Part shown: piece by piece, positions 17,926-25,114 of the stretch
Numbering within the stretch: the stretch's first letter is position 1
How the letters are laid out: each line of letters begins with the position of its first letter
Origin: Nitrospira sp.
GTDB taxonomy: Bacteria; Nitrospirota; Nitrospiria; Nitrospirales; Nitrospiraceae
Reading direction: 5' to 3'
Length of the DNA: 64,000 nucleotides
Assembly (NCBI GenBank): GCA_018242725.1
Contig: JAFEBI010000011.1
Location: 248,001 to 312,000 of the forward strand
Position numbers and translations under genes: made by a program
The notes under the pieces: model-generated
Seen by the model: only the letters and a program-made list of their open reading frames with translations
Databases searched by the model: none
Told to the model about the DNA's origin: nothing

Positions 17926-19488
17926 ATGGTTCGTGGAGTGACCGTTCGCCATCGGCTTGCATTCATTATAATCGCCAGTCTGTGGGCCTGGTTGGTTCCA
18001 ACCTCGAGTTGGAGTCTGGAGGTCACACAACCGATGCCTTCGGAACGCTCAGAACATATCTCACTGGCAGAGGCAACCGTGCGTGCCCTGCAGCACAATC
18101 TCGATATCAGCATCAGCCGCCACACGAAAGAAAGCCGGTTGGCCGATATCGTGATCGAACAAGCAAGGTTTGATCCAACGTTGAGTGTGAACGGGCGGTA
18201 TCTGCGGACGGTTGATCCTCTTGAGCGACCCGTGTTCGGTGCAACAGGAAATCTCCTGAATCAGATCCAGAGGTTCGACCAGCGCAACCATTCCGTAACC
18301 GTCGATGCGTCGACCAACCTCGTGACGGGCGGCAATGTCGGAGTGATCTATAATCCGGCACGGAACAGTGTGAATCAGGATCTTGCTGAGGGGTTCTTGT
18401 TTAATCCAGCCTGGACCGGCGGCCTCTCGTTCAGCCTAACCCAGCCGGTATTGAAGAATGCCGGGATCGGGGTCAACCAGACCTTTATCAAGGTCGCCCA
18501 AAACAATGCGATTGTCGAGCAGCACATCTTTCAAGATCAGGTCCTGACCGTCATCGCGTCCGTGGAACAAAATTATTGGGAACTGGTATATGCCCGAGAA
18601 AATGTGAAGGTCGCCCAAGCCGCGTTGAAGGCTGCCGAGGAATTGCTGGCGACGAACAGGATCAAGGCCAAGGCTGGGGTGATGTCGGTGGTCGATGTGC
18701 TTCAGGCCGAGGCCGCCGTCGCATCCCGAGTAGAACAGGTCTTGGTGGCTGAAAAAGCCATTCGGGATGAGGAGGATCAACTGCGAACCCTGCTCAATCC
18801 GGGTGAAGCTCAGCTGCGGCAAACGGTCCGCCTCATAACACTTGACGCGCCTATCACCTTTATGGAAACGCTCAGTCTTGAAGAGGCCATTGAGACTGCC
18901 ATCGAACAACGGCCGGAAATTGCGCAAGCCAAAAAAAATATCGAGTCCAGCGAGTTGAATAGGAAATTCGCCCGCAACCAGTTGCTGCCCACACTCTCTG
19001 TGCAGGGAACCGTCGGACTTTCCGGATTAGGAACTGATTTTGGTAACTCGTTTACCAGAAACTTCAGCGGCGATTTCTATAACTACGGGGCGGGGTTGAT
19101 GTTCAGCTATCCGCTTGGCAACCGTTCCGCTATCAGTGCCTACAACAAACGCAAATTAGAGGCTAAGAATGCCGAAGCCTCCCTGGAGCGTGTCCGTCAT
19201 CAAATCATTCTCGTGGTGCGTGAGGCGGTGAGGCGGGTGGAGACCGACTTCAAGCGTATCGGAACCACCCGCTCGGCACGCATGTTAGCTGAGAAACAAC
19301 TGCAAACCGAGCAGGAACGGTTACGTGTCGGGCTGAGTACGACCCGCTTTGTTCTTGATTTTCAGCGAGACTTGGCCACGGCGCAGGGGAATGAGCTGCG
19401 GGCGATTGTGGATTACAATAAGTCCCTCTCCAATCTTGAGCGTCAAAAGGCCACGACACTTGACCGCTATCATCTTGAATTGTCGTAA
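17926..19488 (+). CDS. TolC-family outer-membrane efflux protein, 520 aa
   Basis: Outer-membrane channel completing the tripartite pump. After a signal peptide (MVRGVTVRHRLAFIIIASLWAWLVPTSSWS) come two OEP repeats, each with long helices: ISLAEATVRALQHNLDI near the start and LSLEEAIETAIEQRPEIAQAKKNIESSEL for the second, the usual internal duplication. The frame is open to 17836, but ATG 17926 has GAAGGGA upstream and directly precedes the signal, so I use it. The gap from the permease is 238 bases, so an extra promoter is possible. Length and repeats are typical. Confidence 0.88.
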   Translation: MVRGVTVRHRLAFIIIASLWAWLVPTSSWSLEVTQPMPSERSEHISLAEATVRALQHNLDISISRHTKESRLADIVIEQARFDPTLSVNGRYLRTVDPLERPVFGATGNLLNQIQRFDQRNHSVTVDASTNLVTGGNVGVIYNPARNSVNQDLAEGFLFNPAWTGGLSFSLTQPVLKNAGIGVNQTFIKVAQNNAIVEQHIFQDQVLTVIASVEQNYWELVYARENVKVAQAALKAAEELLATNRIKAKAGVMSVVDVLQAEAAVASRVEQVLVAEKAIRDEEDQLRTLLNPGEAQLRQTVRLITLDAPITFMETLSLEEAIETAIEQRPEIAQAKKNIESSELNRKFARNQLLPTLSVQGTVGLSGLGTDFGNSFTRNFSGDFYNYGAGLMFSYPLGNRSAISAYNKRKLEAKNAEASLERVRHQIILVVREAVRRVETDFKRIGTTRSARMLAEKQLQTEQERLRVGLSTTRFVLDFQRDLATAQGNELRAIVDYNKSLSNLERQKATTLDRYHLELS

Positions 19489-19559
19489 CTCCTTCAGCTT
19501 ACTCACAGTTACCAGCAGCACTGACCTTCATAGGATCGCAAAATTGTCCAGAGAGAGGG

Positions 19560-19585
19560 TGAGGGATTAATGAGACGGATTCGTC
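19560..19585 (+). promoter_or_regulatory. Putative ECF-type promoter before exbB
   Basis: TGAGGG (19560-19565), exactly 16 bases, CGTC (19582-19585), the same pattern and spacing as before the receptor gene and the NRPS operon. It lies ~130 bases before the exbB ATG. The CGTC is also inside a 7-bp-arm dyad (TGAGACG-GATT-CGTCTCA, 19571-19588), so a regulator site or a weak terminator of the upstream gene is an alternative reading. Confidence 0.45.
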
Positions 19586-19715
19586 TCACTCATAACTGTA
19601 TTGGTTGGCCACTTACCGATACAGGATGGGGACGTGTGTGCAAAGTTGATAGGTGCACCTTGAACAGGGGCTCACCGGCTGAGTATTCGTTGATTCATAC
19701 ATAGGGAATGACAAG

Positions 19716-20141
19716 ATGGATGCACTCAAGAACTTGGTGGATTACGGCATTATTGGACTGCTAGTCGTGTTGAGCCTGTGGGCATTCGCCGTGGCAGTAG
19801 AGCGGTGGCTGTATTATCGGCGCGTGTCACCGAAACAGTTCGACAACATTCAGTTATTGGAAATGGCATTGACGAAACGGCTGGTCGTCATCGGCACGGT
19901 CGCTGCCAATGCGCCGTACATTGGGCTCCTCGGCACCGTGTTGGGGATCATGTTGACGTTTCATACGATGGGGACATCGGGAACGATGGCGGTCGGTGCG
20001 ATTATGGTTGGGCTGAGCCTGGCGCTCAAGGCGACGGCCATCGGGCTGTTGGTGGCGATTCCCTGCGTCGTGTTGAATAACATCCTCCGGCGTCGTGTCT
20101 CAGAGCTAATCACGCTGTACAAGGTGCAGCATGGAGCGTGA
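19716..20141 (+). CDS. exbB: ExbB, type-2 short TonB energiser, 141 aa
   Basis: MotA/TolQ/ExbB proton-channel subunit driving TonB. At 141 residues it is the short form (ExbB type 2, as in Helicobacter-like systems). It has an N-terminal TM (GIIGLLVVLSLWAFAVAVERW), then APYIGLLGTVLGIMLTFHTMG as the conserved second TM, and MVGLSLALKATAIGLLVAIPCVVLNNILRRR as the third. The classical periplasmic extension is missing. The stop overlaps the exbD start by 11 bases, implying coupling. A CATAGGGAATGACAAG leader precedes the ATG. Confidence 0.9.
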   Translation: MDALKNLVDYGIIGLLVVLSLWAFAVAVERWLYYRRVSPKQFDNIQLLEMALTKRLVVIGTVAANAPYIGLLGTVLGIMLTFHTMGTSGTMAVGAIMVGLSLALKATAIGLLVAIPCVVLNNILRRRVSELITLYKVQHGA

Positions 20142-20505
20142 GCTGAACCAAATCAATGTCATTCCTCTCGTGGATGTGATGCTGGTCCTTCTGGTTATTG
20201 TGCTGACCACGGCGACCTTCATTTCAACCGGACAGGTGCCGGTCGAATTGGCGAAGGCCAAGGAGGTGAGCGATCACAAGGATGTTCCGCTGATGATCAC
20301 CTTGACGGCCGATGGCCGGCTGTTTGTGAATGATCAACCTATTCCAGACAATGGGCTATCGACTGTTTTGAGCGGGCACCCGCGCGAGTCTGCCGTCGTG
20401 CTTCGGGCTGATCGAGTGACTGTTTTGGAACGATTCGTGGGCGTCGTCGATGAGGTGAGAGGGATGGGATTTCGGCAGGTGAGCCTGGAGGTGCTCCGAT
20501 CATGA
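20131..20505 (+). CDS. exbD: ExbD, TonB energiser subunit, 124 aa
   Basis: Partner of ExbB in the proton-driven TonB motor. A short cytoplasmic start contains NQINVIPLVDVMLVLLVIVLTTATF, the single TM helix with the essential Asp (IPLVDVMLVLL). The periplasmic domain follows, with KEVSDHKDVPLMITLTADGRLFVNDQPI and a C-terminal VVLRADRVTVLERFVGVVDEVRGMGFRQVSL typical of ExbD/TolR. It overlaps exbB by 11 bases and tonB by 4 bases, so the three proteins are probably made in step. Confidence 0.92.
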   Translation: MERELNQINVIPLVDVMLVLLVIVLTTATFISTGQVPVELAKAKEVSDHKDVPLMITLTADGRLFVNDQPIPDNGLSTVLSGHPRESAVVLRADRVTVLERFVGVVDEVRGMGFRQVSLEVLRS

Positions 20506-21344
20506 CCACCTCGATCTCTGATCACGGCAGTATAGGGGGAGCCGATCAAGCAAGAGGGTGGTTGACGTCTGTGATCGTGCATGGTCTCGGGATCACCGCG
20601 GCGCTATTTGTGATGGGGGCGATCGAGCAACCGCCTGCGCCCGCACTCTTTCAATGGGACATTGCCATGGTGGAATCACCGGTACAACCTGAAGCGCAGT
20701 CGGCTGAACCGATCGTGCAACCGCCATCCCCCCCTGTCAAACCGAGTACTCCCGTTCGGCAGACCAAGCCACGAGTTGCAGAACCGCCGCCGCGTGTGCA
20801 TCAGGACGTGACGGCTCCAGTGGAAACGAGCCAAGTAGTAAAGGATGTCGTCACGAATGCTGAGCCGGTTGTGGAGTATACCGCTGTGGCCGCGACCGAG
20901 AGTGAACCGGTGATCGCGCCAGCTGTCGTGGAAACGCCGGTCGAAACGTCGGAGCAGCCCGTCACTGAGGCCCGCGAACCAGTTGAATCGGTCGCCTCAC
21001 GCACCGAGTATCGTCAGGTGGAGTATCGGCAGGTACAGCATCGGGAAACGCGGGCAGACTTCGGTTGGCTCAGGGATGCGCTCTGGGGAAGGATCGAAGA
21101 GCTGAAACGGTATCCGGCTCTGGCCAGGATGAATCATTGGGAGGGCAAGGTCGTGGTGTCGGCCATCATTCGCGATGATGGCGAGGTAATGGGGGTGCAG
21201 ATCGCCGAAACGTCCGGCCGGGCAGTGTTGGATGAGGAGGCCATGGCGGTGATGAAAAAGGCTTCGCCCTTGAGACTCAAACACCCTCTTGGTCAACGAC
21301 AGATCACCATACTCATTCCTATCAGCTATCGTTTAGACGGGTAA
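20502..21344 (+). CDS. tonB: TonB, 280 aa
   Basis: Energy transducer that contacts outer-membrane receptors. An N-terminal signal-anchor (SVIVHGLGITAALFVMGAIE) is followed by a long Pro/Glu/Val-rich spacer at ~45-165 and the C-terminal TonB domain: RYPALARMNHWEGKVVVSAIIRDDGEVMGVQIAETSGRAVLDEEAMAVMKKASPL. The Y-P-x-x-A-x-x-x-x-x-x-GxV pattern is present. Just before it lies a small tandem repeat (YRQVEYRQVQHRE). The start overlaps exbD by ATGA. It most likely energises the receptor at 26903. Confidence 0.9.
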   Translation: MTTSISDHGSIGGADQARGWLTSVIVHGLGITAALFVMGAIEQPPAPALFQWDIAMVESPVQPEAQSAEPIVQPPSPPVKPSTPVRQTKPRVAEPPPRVHQDVTAPVETSQVVKDVVTNAEPVVEYTAVAATESEPVIAPAVVETPVETSEQPVTEAREPVESVASRTEYRQVEYRQVQHRETRADFGWLRDALWGRIEELKRYPALARMNHWEGKVVVSAIIRDDGEVMGVQIAETSGRAVLDEEAMAVMKKASPLRLKHPLGQRQITILIPISYRLDG

Positions 21345-21374
21345 ATTCGAATTGAAGAAGGAAGAAGGAGATCG

Positions 21375-21848
21375 ATGATGAATCGCTGGACGATCACTCG
21401 AACGACAATGCATGTGACTCAAGTCGTGCTCGTTATCGGAGCACTCTGGATGCCGAGTAGCTCGGTCTGGGGCCAGAGCAAACCAGACGGTCGAGCAGAC
21501 AAGGTGTTTCATGCCTCTGCGATAGATGCCAAAGGCATCGAGACGGATCTAAAAAACGTTATCTTCTACTGGGAGGAAAAAATCAGTGAGACGGCCTTCG
21601 TGCCACATGAACTCAAAGAAGTGCCGGTCAAACGGGGGACGGCCACGGTTAAAATTAAGTTCGACAGTATCAAGCTTATCGATCTCAAGCCATCAGGGAA
21701 CGGCTCGCTTCCTAATGTCTCTATCACACTGGCGGATGGCAAGACGGGCGACTTTGTGTTGGCCATTGCCGGAAGCTTTAAAGGGCAATCTGATTTCGGA
21801 GAAGTGGAACTAGCGGCGTCTGAGCTGAAGAAATTGACCTTCAAATAG
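21375..21848 (+). CDS. Putative periplasmic protein of unknown function, 157 aa
   Basis: A signal peptide (hydrophobic segment then SSSVWGQS) is followed by a ~130-residue beta-rich domain: NVIFYWEEKISETAFVPHELKEVPVKRGTATVKIKFDSI, then VSITLADGKTGDFVLAIAGSFKGQSDFGEVELAASELKKLTF. The strand pattern suggests a small extracytoplasmic beta sandwich. I recognise no family. It lies 30 bases after tonB in the same direction with its own GAAGGAG-like ribosome site, so it is probably co-transcribed and serves TonB-linked transport. Function is open. Confidence 0.7.
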   Translation: MMNRWTITRTTMHVTQVVLVIGALWMPSSSVWGQSKPDGRADKVFHASAIDAKGIETDLKNVIFYWEEKISETAFVPHELKEVPVKRGTATVKIKFDSIKLIDLKPSGNGSLPNVSITLADGKTGDFVLAIAGSFKGQSDFGEVELAASELKKLTFK

Positions 21849-21989
21849 AGAGCGCGATGTAGCCTCGACGTGCAGGTGACAGGTTGATATCGATGATCAA
21901 GGCATGAAATTTTAGCTGGGTGCAGTGTCTCCAAGGCTACAAGCTCATTATTGGACCATCAGTTCGTCAGCAGGAATGAGGAAGTTGTG

Positions 21990-22172
21990 ATGCGGGGGGG
22001 CTCTGCAAGGTCGAGTGTCGATGTCCGGTGCCGGTGCGGCAAGCTCGTGGCGCGCTGGCAGGGAGACGACCTCGTGATCAAGTGTACTAGGTGCGGGCGC
22101 TTCGTTTCTATTCATCACTCAGCCATCCAAGGGATGCCGCCCGTCGACATAAGTCCTGGTGATCGTCAGTAA
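21990..22172 (+). CDS. Small zinc-ribbon protein, Com-like, 60 aa
   Basis: A cytoplasmic ~60-residue protein with two Cys pairs: VRCRCGKLVARWQGDDLVIKCTRCGRFVSI. The spacing (C-x-C-G-K-L-x...I-x-C-x-x-C-x-R) matches the Com family of phage Mu, a zinc-ribbon that binds mRNA to control translation. The frame opens at 21951, but GAGGAAG before the ATG at 21990 favours that start. It sits between the TonB genes and the PepSY gene. Whether it binds RNA here is unknown. Confidence 0.65.
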   Translation: MRGGSARSSVDVRCRCGKLVARWQGDDLVIKCTRCGRFVSIHHSAIQGMPPVDISPGDRQ

Positions 22173-22263
22173 GTGGTTCCACTCCACCTTTTGCAATTCC
22201 AACGTATGCAACGGCCCTCTGTGTGCTCAGTAGGCCTGTGCGCGGTGTGTTTGTACTAGATCG

Positions 22264-23514
22264 ATGCGTCTCATGTTTATGATGAAACGCGACAATGCCA
22301 TGCCCTCTGCACCCAGCTCACCAAGGGTCATGGTTCTGTTGGACGAGGGCAGGGTGTCGCTTCTGGCTCAAGCCGTTCCTCGGTATTCCCCCAGGCGGTT
22401 CTGGTTACGCACACATCTGTACCTTGGACTATTCGGAGGGGCGCTGTTCGTCTTGATAAGCCTCACGGGTAGTTTCTTAGTGTTTTATAAGGCTATCGAC
22501 GAATGGATCAATCCAGCACAGTTGACGACGAGCGGCTCAGGTCCCTACAAGTCGTTAAACGAAGTGGTCGAGACAGCGCAGGCCGCGGCCCCTCCCGGCG
22601 GTTGGCTGGACAGCCTTGAGTTGCCATCGCAGGAGCGCGACGTTTTTCACGCCTGGTTCAAGCTACCAAAAACCAAACTCGATCAGGTCATGCAGTATCA
22701 GGTCACCATCGATCCGTACAGCGGGACAGTGCTGAGTCAAGCTCGAGAATGGGGTGGGTACTTTGTCTCGTTCGTCTATGAGTTGCATCAGTCACTGCTT
22801 CTGGATCATCTTGGGGAGACGATTGTCGGTTTGGTGGCCATCGCTCTGCTCATATCGATCGGAACGGGTGTGTATCTCTGGTGGCCAAGCCCTAGTCGGA
22901 TTCGTGAGGCCTTCACATTCAAATCAGGTGGCACAGTTATCCGTCACCACTATCAGTGGCACAAGGTGAGTGGTCTTTACAGCGCCATCGCACTCGCGAC
23001 GCTGGCGTTTACAGGAGTGTATCTTCAATTCGGCGAATACCTTATTCCGATTGTCCAGTTCTTTTCCCCGGTCCAAGAGTTCTCTGAGGTGCATTCGATA
23101 CCTATTCCAGGTACGGCTGCCTTGTCCGTCGAACAGGCTGTCACTCGGGGGCGTCAAATCTTTCCCGCTGGAGAGTTACGGTACATTGGCCTGCCTCACG
23201 ACGACACTGATATTTATCAGTTGACATTTCGTCAGTTAGGCGAGGTGAGGAAATCAGGTGGGCAAAGTGAGGTCTGGCTAGATCAGTATAGCGGAAGTGT
23301 ACTTCGTGTTGTGGACTGGAATCGGTTCAGCTCTGGGGAGACCTTTCTGGCTTGGCTCTTTCCACTGCATAATGGGGAAGCGTTTGGGTTGATCGGCCGC
23401 TGGATTGTGTTTGTCTGTGGATTCGTTCCGCTCATCCTCTATGTCACAGCCCTTCGCATGTGGTGGCTCAAGCGACAGGCCCATCGGCGAATGAACCGAA
23501 GGCTGACTGTTTAA
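22264..23514 (+). CDS. PepSY-associated membrane protein (FpvG/PiuB-like iron-siderophore reductase candidate), 416 aa
   Basis: Inner-membrane protein of the PepSY_TM family. Four TM helices are visible: HLYLGLFGGALFVLISLTGSFLVFY (~51-75), IVGLVAIALLISIGTGVYLWW (~190-212), the segment after HHYQWHKVSGLYSAIALATLAFTGVYL (~228-255) and WIVFVCGFVPLILYVTALRMWW (~380-402). Two PepSY-type periplasmic regions lie between (QYQVTIDPYSGTVLSQ and EVWLDQYSGSVLRVVDW). Conserved His residues in HQSLLLDHLGE, HHYQWHK and PLHNGEAFG could bind heme. Relatives such as FpvG reduce ferri-pyoverdine, which fits the siderophore genes nearby. Exact start is uncertain (several Met). Confidence 0.85.
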   Translation: MRLMFMMKRDNAMPSAPSSPRVMVLLDEGRVSLLAQAVPRYSPRRFWLRTHLYLGLFGGALFVLISLTGSFLVFYKAIDEWINPAQLTTSGSGPYKSLNEVVETAQAAAPPGGWLDSLELPSQERDVFHAWFKLPKTKLDQVMQYQVTIDPYSGTVLSQAREWGGYFVSFVYELHQSLLLDHLGETIVGLVAIALLISIGTGVYLWWPSPSRIREAFTFKSGGTVIRHHYQWHKVSGLYSAIALATLAFTGVYLQFGEYLIPIVQFFSPVQEFSEVHSIPIPGTAALSVEQAVTRGRQIFPAGELRYIGLPHDDTDIYQLTFRQLGEVRKSGGQSEVWLDQYSGSVLRVVDWNRFSSGETFLAWLFPLHNGEAFGLIGRWIVFVCGFVPLILYVTALRMWWLKRQAHRRMNRRLTV

Positions 23515-23630
23515 TCAATCCTTATTTACAGAATGAAGCCAGCTTCACTGTCGACTTGTTGATCTTTGTCCCGCGGGTTCCCTCGAAGACACATCGGAAA
23601 CCAGTTTGGTGAAATTAAAGTGAAGAATCC
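23515..23630. other. Short spacer before the first Fur-box RNA
   Basis: No gene seen. It separates the PepSY stop codon from the TTGACA box of the first Fur-box promoter. Confidence 0.4.
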
Positions 23631-23671
23631 TTGACAGCCTCTCATTTAAATGATATTGAGAAGCTATATCA
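23631..23671 (+). promoter_or_regulatory. Fur-box-overlapped promoter, copy 1
   Basis: TTGACA (23631-23636) is followed at normal promoter distance by a dyad with the 19-mer GATATTGAGAAGCTATATC (23652-23670). Against the Fur consensus GATAATGATAATCATTATC it matches in the F-F-x-R arrangement (GATATT, GAGAAG, C, TATATC), imperfectly in each hexamer. An almost identical site, also behind TTGACA, is found at 24852-24892. The Fur box would cover the -10 region and repress when iron is plentiful. Confidence 0.65.
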
Positions 23672-23781
23672 AATAGATGAATAAGACAGGAAGTGAAACA
23701 CCTGTCACGCACGAACAGTTGTGAGGCCAGAGGTCGTAAAGACCGGAGCCCAAGGTATCAATAGATACTTTGGGCTTTTTT
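23664..23781 (+). ncRNA. Putative iron-regulated small RNA or leader RNA, copy 1 (start approximate)
   Basis: Between the Fur-box promoter and a strong terminator lie ~118 bases with no open frame. The 3' part matches a second copy at 25022-25082: identical GAGGCCAGAGGTC, a GGTC/GACC mini-hairpin with a variable loop, identical AGACCGGAGCCCA, then the terminator. The terminator stem keeps all pairs between copies although bases differ, which supports a selected RNA. It lies just before the bfd gene. It could be a free sRNA like RyhB/PrrF or an attenuating leader; the sequence alone cannot decide. Start is estimated from the promoter. Confidence 0.6.
23747..23781 (+). terminator. Rho-independent terminator of RNA copy 1
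   Basis: A 13-bp stem (23747-23759 with 23764-23776), loop AATA and a T-run through 23781. It ends the putative iron-regulated RNA 60 bases upstream of the bfd start. Confidence 0.9.
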
Positions 23782-23840
23782 ATTGGGACACGGCTATGAG
23801 GCCGTGCGCTTGGTATCACTGATTAGCCAAGGAGATGCGC

Positions 23841-24044
23841 ATGTTCATTTGTATCTGTAAGGGAATCAAGGAATCCGAGTTTTTCACTCTGGCATCACGT
23901 CACGGAGTTTGTCCGGACGCGATGAAACAAGCGATGGGGCTGGATGACTCTTGTTGCGGCCGATGCGAGGCTAACTTGGAAACCATGATCGAGCGTATCG
24001 GTGAGGGCCAGTTCGGGCCTTCGATGAGATCCTGGGTCCATTAA
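23841..24044 (+). CDS. bfd: Bacterioferritin-associated ferredoxin (Bfd)-like [2Fe-2S] protein, 67 aa
   Basis: Small [2Fe-2S] protein that in other bacteria donates electrons to release iron from bacterioferritin. The BFD fold is marked by Cys4 and Cys6 (CICKG) and Cys38/39 and Cys42 (SCCGRC), with ATAIDEAA-type helix replaced by SRHGVCPDAMKQAMGL. An ATG at 23835 is in frame but abuts the AAGGAG at 23829-23834. ATG 23841 has correct spacing, so I chose it. No bacterioferritin gene is in the window. Position directly after a Fur-box promoter fits expression in iron starvation. Confidence 0.85.
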   Translation: MFICICKGIKESEFFTLASRHGVCPDAMKQAMGLDDSCCGRCEANLETMIERIGEGQFGPSMRSWVH

Positions 24045-24109
24045 CAGATATCCTGGTCGCTTACGTTTGATCGAAGGTTATCGAGGCGAACAGCAAGGAT
24101 GGAGGAATG

Positions 24110-24286
24110 ATGACATCGAACTGTGGACGATGTGGCGGGTATGTTATTGGTGAATGCGCCCCCGACTATTATCGAGCACGGCGCTGGAGATGTATCAATT
24201 GCGGATGGTATCGCGAGGATGTCTTCGTGTTACAGAGTCGGGCCGTCCCAATGGCCAAACGAGGGAGCTATCAGCTCCGTGGGTAA
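24110..24286 (+). CDS. Tiny zinc-ribbon protein, 58 aa
   Basis: Short protein with two CxxC knuckles: SNCGRCGGYVIGE near the start and WRCINCGWYRED in the middle, a zinc-ribbon arrangement, then a basic tail (VPMAKRGSYQLRG). GGAGG at 24101-24105 precedes two adjacent ATGs at 24107 and 24110; the second has better spacing. Another, overlapping frame in this stretch has no such features. Function unknown; it is the second small zinc ribbon in this iron region. Confidence 0.6.
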   Translation: MTSNCGRCGGYVIGECAPDYYRARRWRCINCGWYREDVFVLQSRAVPMAKRGSYQLRG

Positions 24287-24349
24287 CGAAAAGTTTGATC
24301 GATGGAAAGGATCACTCACATGAAGCAGGTATTTGGTAAGGAGAACCCA

Positions 24350-24538
24350 ATGAAGCTGGTATTATGCGGATGCGGAAAACTGCACCTGACATGCGGTGCG
24401 GTCACGCTCCATCTGACTCGAGATGAATTTCTTGTTTTTTCTGAGTCTGTTCGGCGCTTGGCCGTGATCGTCGCGCAGCCAGCTACGGAACAGTCGTTAG
24501 GGGCAGCACAGCCGACTCACAGTGCAGTGTGTCACTAG
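24350..24538 (+). CDS. Small Cys-containing hypothetical protein, 62 aa
   Basis: Starts MKLVLCGCGKLHLTCGAVTL, with Cys6, Cys8 and Cys15 and His12, then HLTRDEFLVFSESVRRLAVIV, a helix. This looks like a small protein that could bind a metal, of a type I have seen near bfd and siderophore genes. AAGGAG (24338-24343) is correctly spaced for ATG 24350. The frame continues upstream to 24302 without a better start. Likely co-transcribed with bfd and the tiny zinc ribbon. Confidence 0.6.
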   Translation: MKLVLCGCGKLHLTCGAVTLHLTRDEFLVFSESVRRLAVIVAQPATEQSLGAAQPTHSAVCH

Positions 24539-24609
24539 CCGAACGGTTGCGGTATAGGACTCAACAAAGCCGGTGCAACTGAGACTGAACGTTTGATGGA
24601 GGAGTGAAG

Positions 24610-24753
24610 ATGAGCAGACGTTATCTTCAATCGAGAGATGATGTGGCCATATTTATTAGTTTGGCGACGGCGCTCGGTATTCTCTTATCAGCGATTGTTG
24701 TCATGTGGATATGGTCAAGTGCCAATGCAGAAAGAGGATTGGCCATTTCGTAA
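24610..24753 (+). CDS. 47-aa single-pass membrane peptide
   Basis: A short frame encoding MSRRYLQSRDDVAIFISLAT and then a hydrophobic helix LGILLSAIVVMWIWSSA, ending NAERGLAIS. One TM helix with basic residues at the N side suggests an N-in orientation. GGAGG about eight bases upstream supports translation. It closes the bfd-linked cluster of small genes. No family recognised. Confidence 0.5.
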   Translation: MSRRYLQSRDDVAIFISLATALGILLSAIVVMWIWSSANAERGLAIS

Positions 24754-24851
24754 AAGCGTATAGGAACGTAACATTCATATTATCGAATACCCTAAACCTC
24801 TGCAGTAGTTTGCAATTCTGAGTTAATGCCGCAGCCACAAGAAAATAGAGG

Positions 24852-24892
24852 TTGACAGCGGGGCGATGTAGATGATATTGAGAAGTCATATC
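24852..24892 (+). promoter_or_regulatory. Fur-box-overlapped promoter, copy 2
   Basis: TTGACA (24852-24857), then GATATTGAGAAGTCATATC (24874-24892). This differs from copy 1 in two bases of the dyad; the spacing from TTGACA is one base longer. Flanks are otherwise unlike copy 1. It lies upstream of the ECF sigma gene with a terminator between. Confidence 0.65.
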
Positions 24893-25082
24893 AACTAGAA
24901 ATAGGTGTTGATGAATCTAAAATAATTGATCCAAATGCCGCAATGCTTCTAGAGGAGACGGTTCAATCAAGACGTTTCAGGCCAGGTGCAAAACGCGTCT
25001 AAAGAACAATCACCATTAAACGAGGCCAGAGGTCATTGAAGACCGGAGCCCAGGGTGTCGAAGGACATTCTGGGCTTTTTTT
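24886..25082 (+). ncRNA. Putative iron-regulated small RNA or leader RNA, copy 2 (start approximate)
   Basis: About 197 bases without an open frame. The 3' 60 bases (25022-25082) match copy 1. The unique 5' part is longer and can form AGACGTTT with AAACG/CGTCT pairing around 24969-25001. It precedes the sigma-factor gene by ~30 bases. As with copy 1, trans-acting sRNA and cis attenuator are both possible. Confidence 0.6.
25047..25082 (+). terminator. Rho-independent terminator of RNA copy 2
   Basis: A 13-bp stem (25047-25059 with 25064-25076), loop GAAG and a T-run to 25082. Compared with copy 1, two A-U pairs are G-C here and one G-C is G-U, so the helix is conserved by paired changes. Confidence 0.9.
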
Positions 25083-25114
25083 ATTGAAAACGCTGGAGCT
25101 AAGGGAGATAGGCA

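Noticed and set aside
23700-23722. GACAGG/CCTGTC hairpin as a separate terminator
   Set aside because: Short stem without T-tract; more likely an internal part of the putative RNA copy 1.
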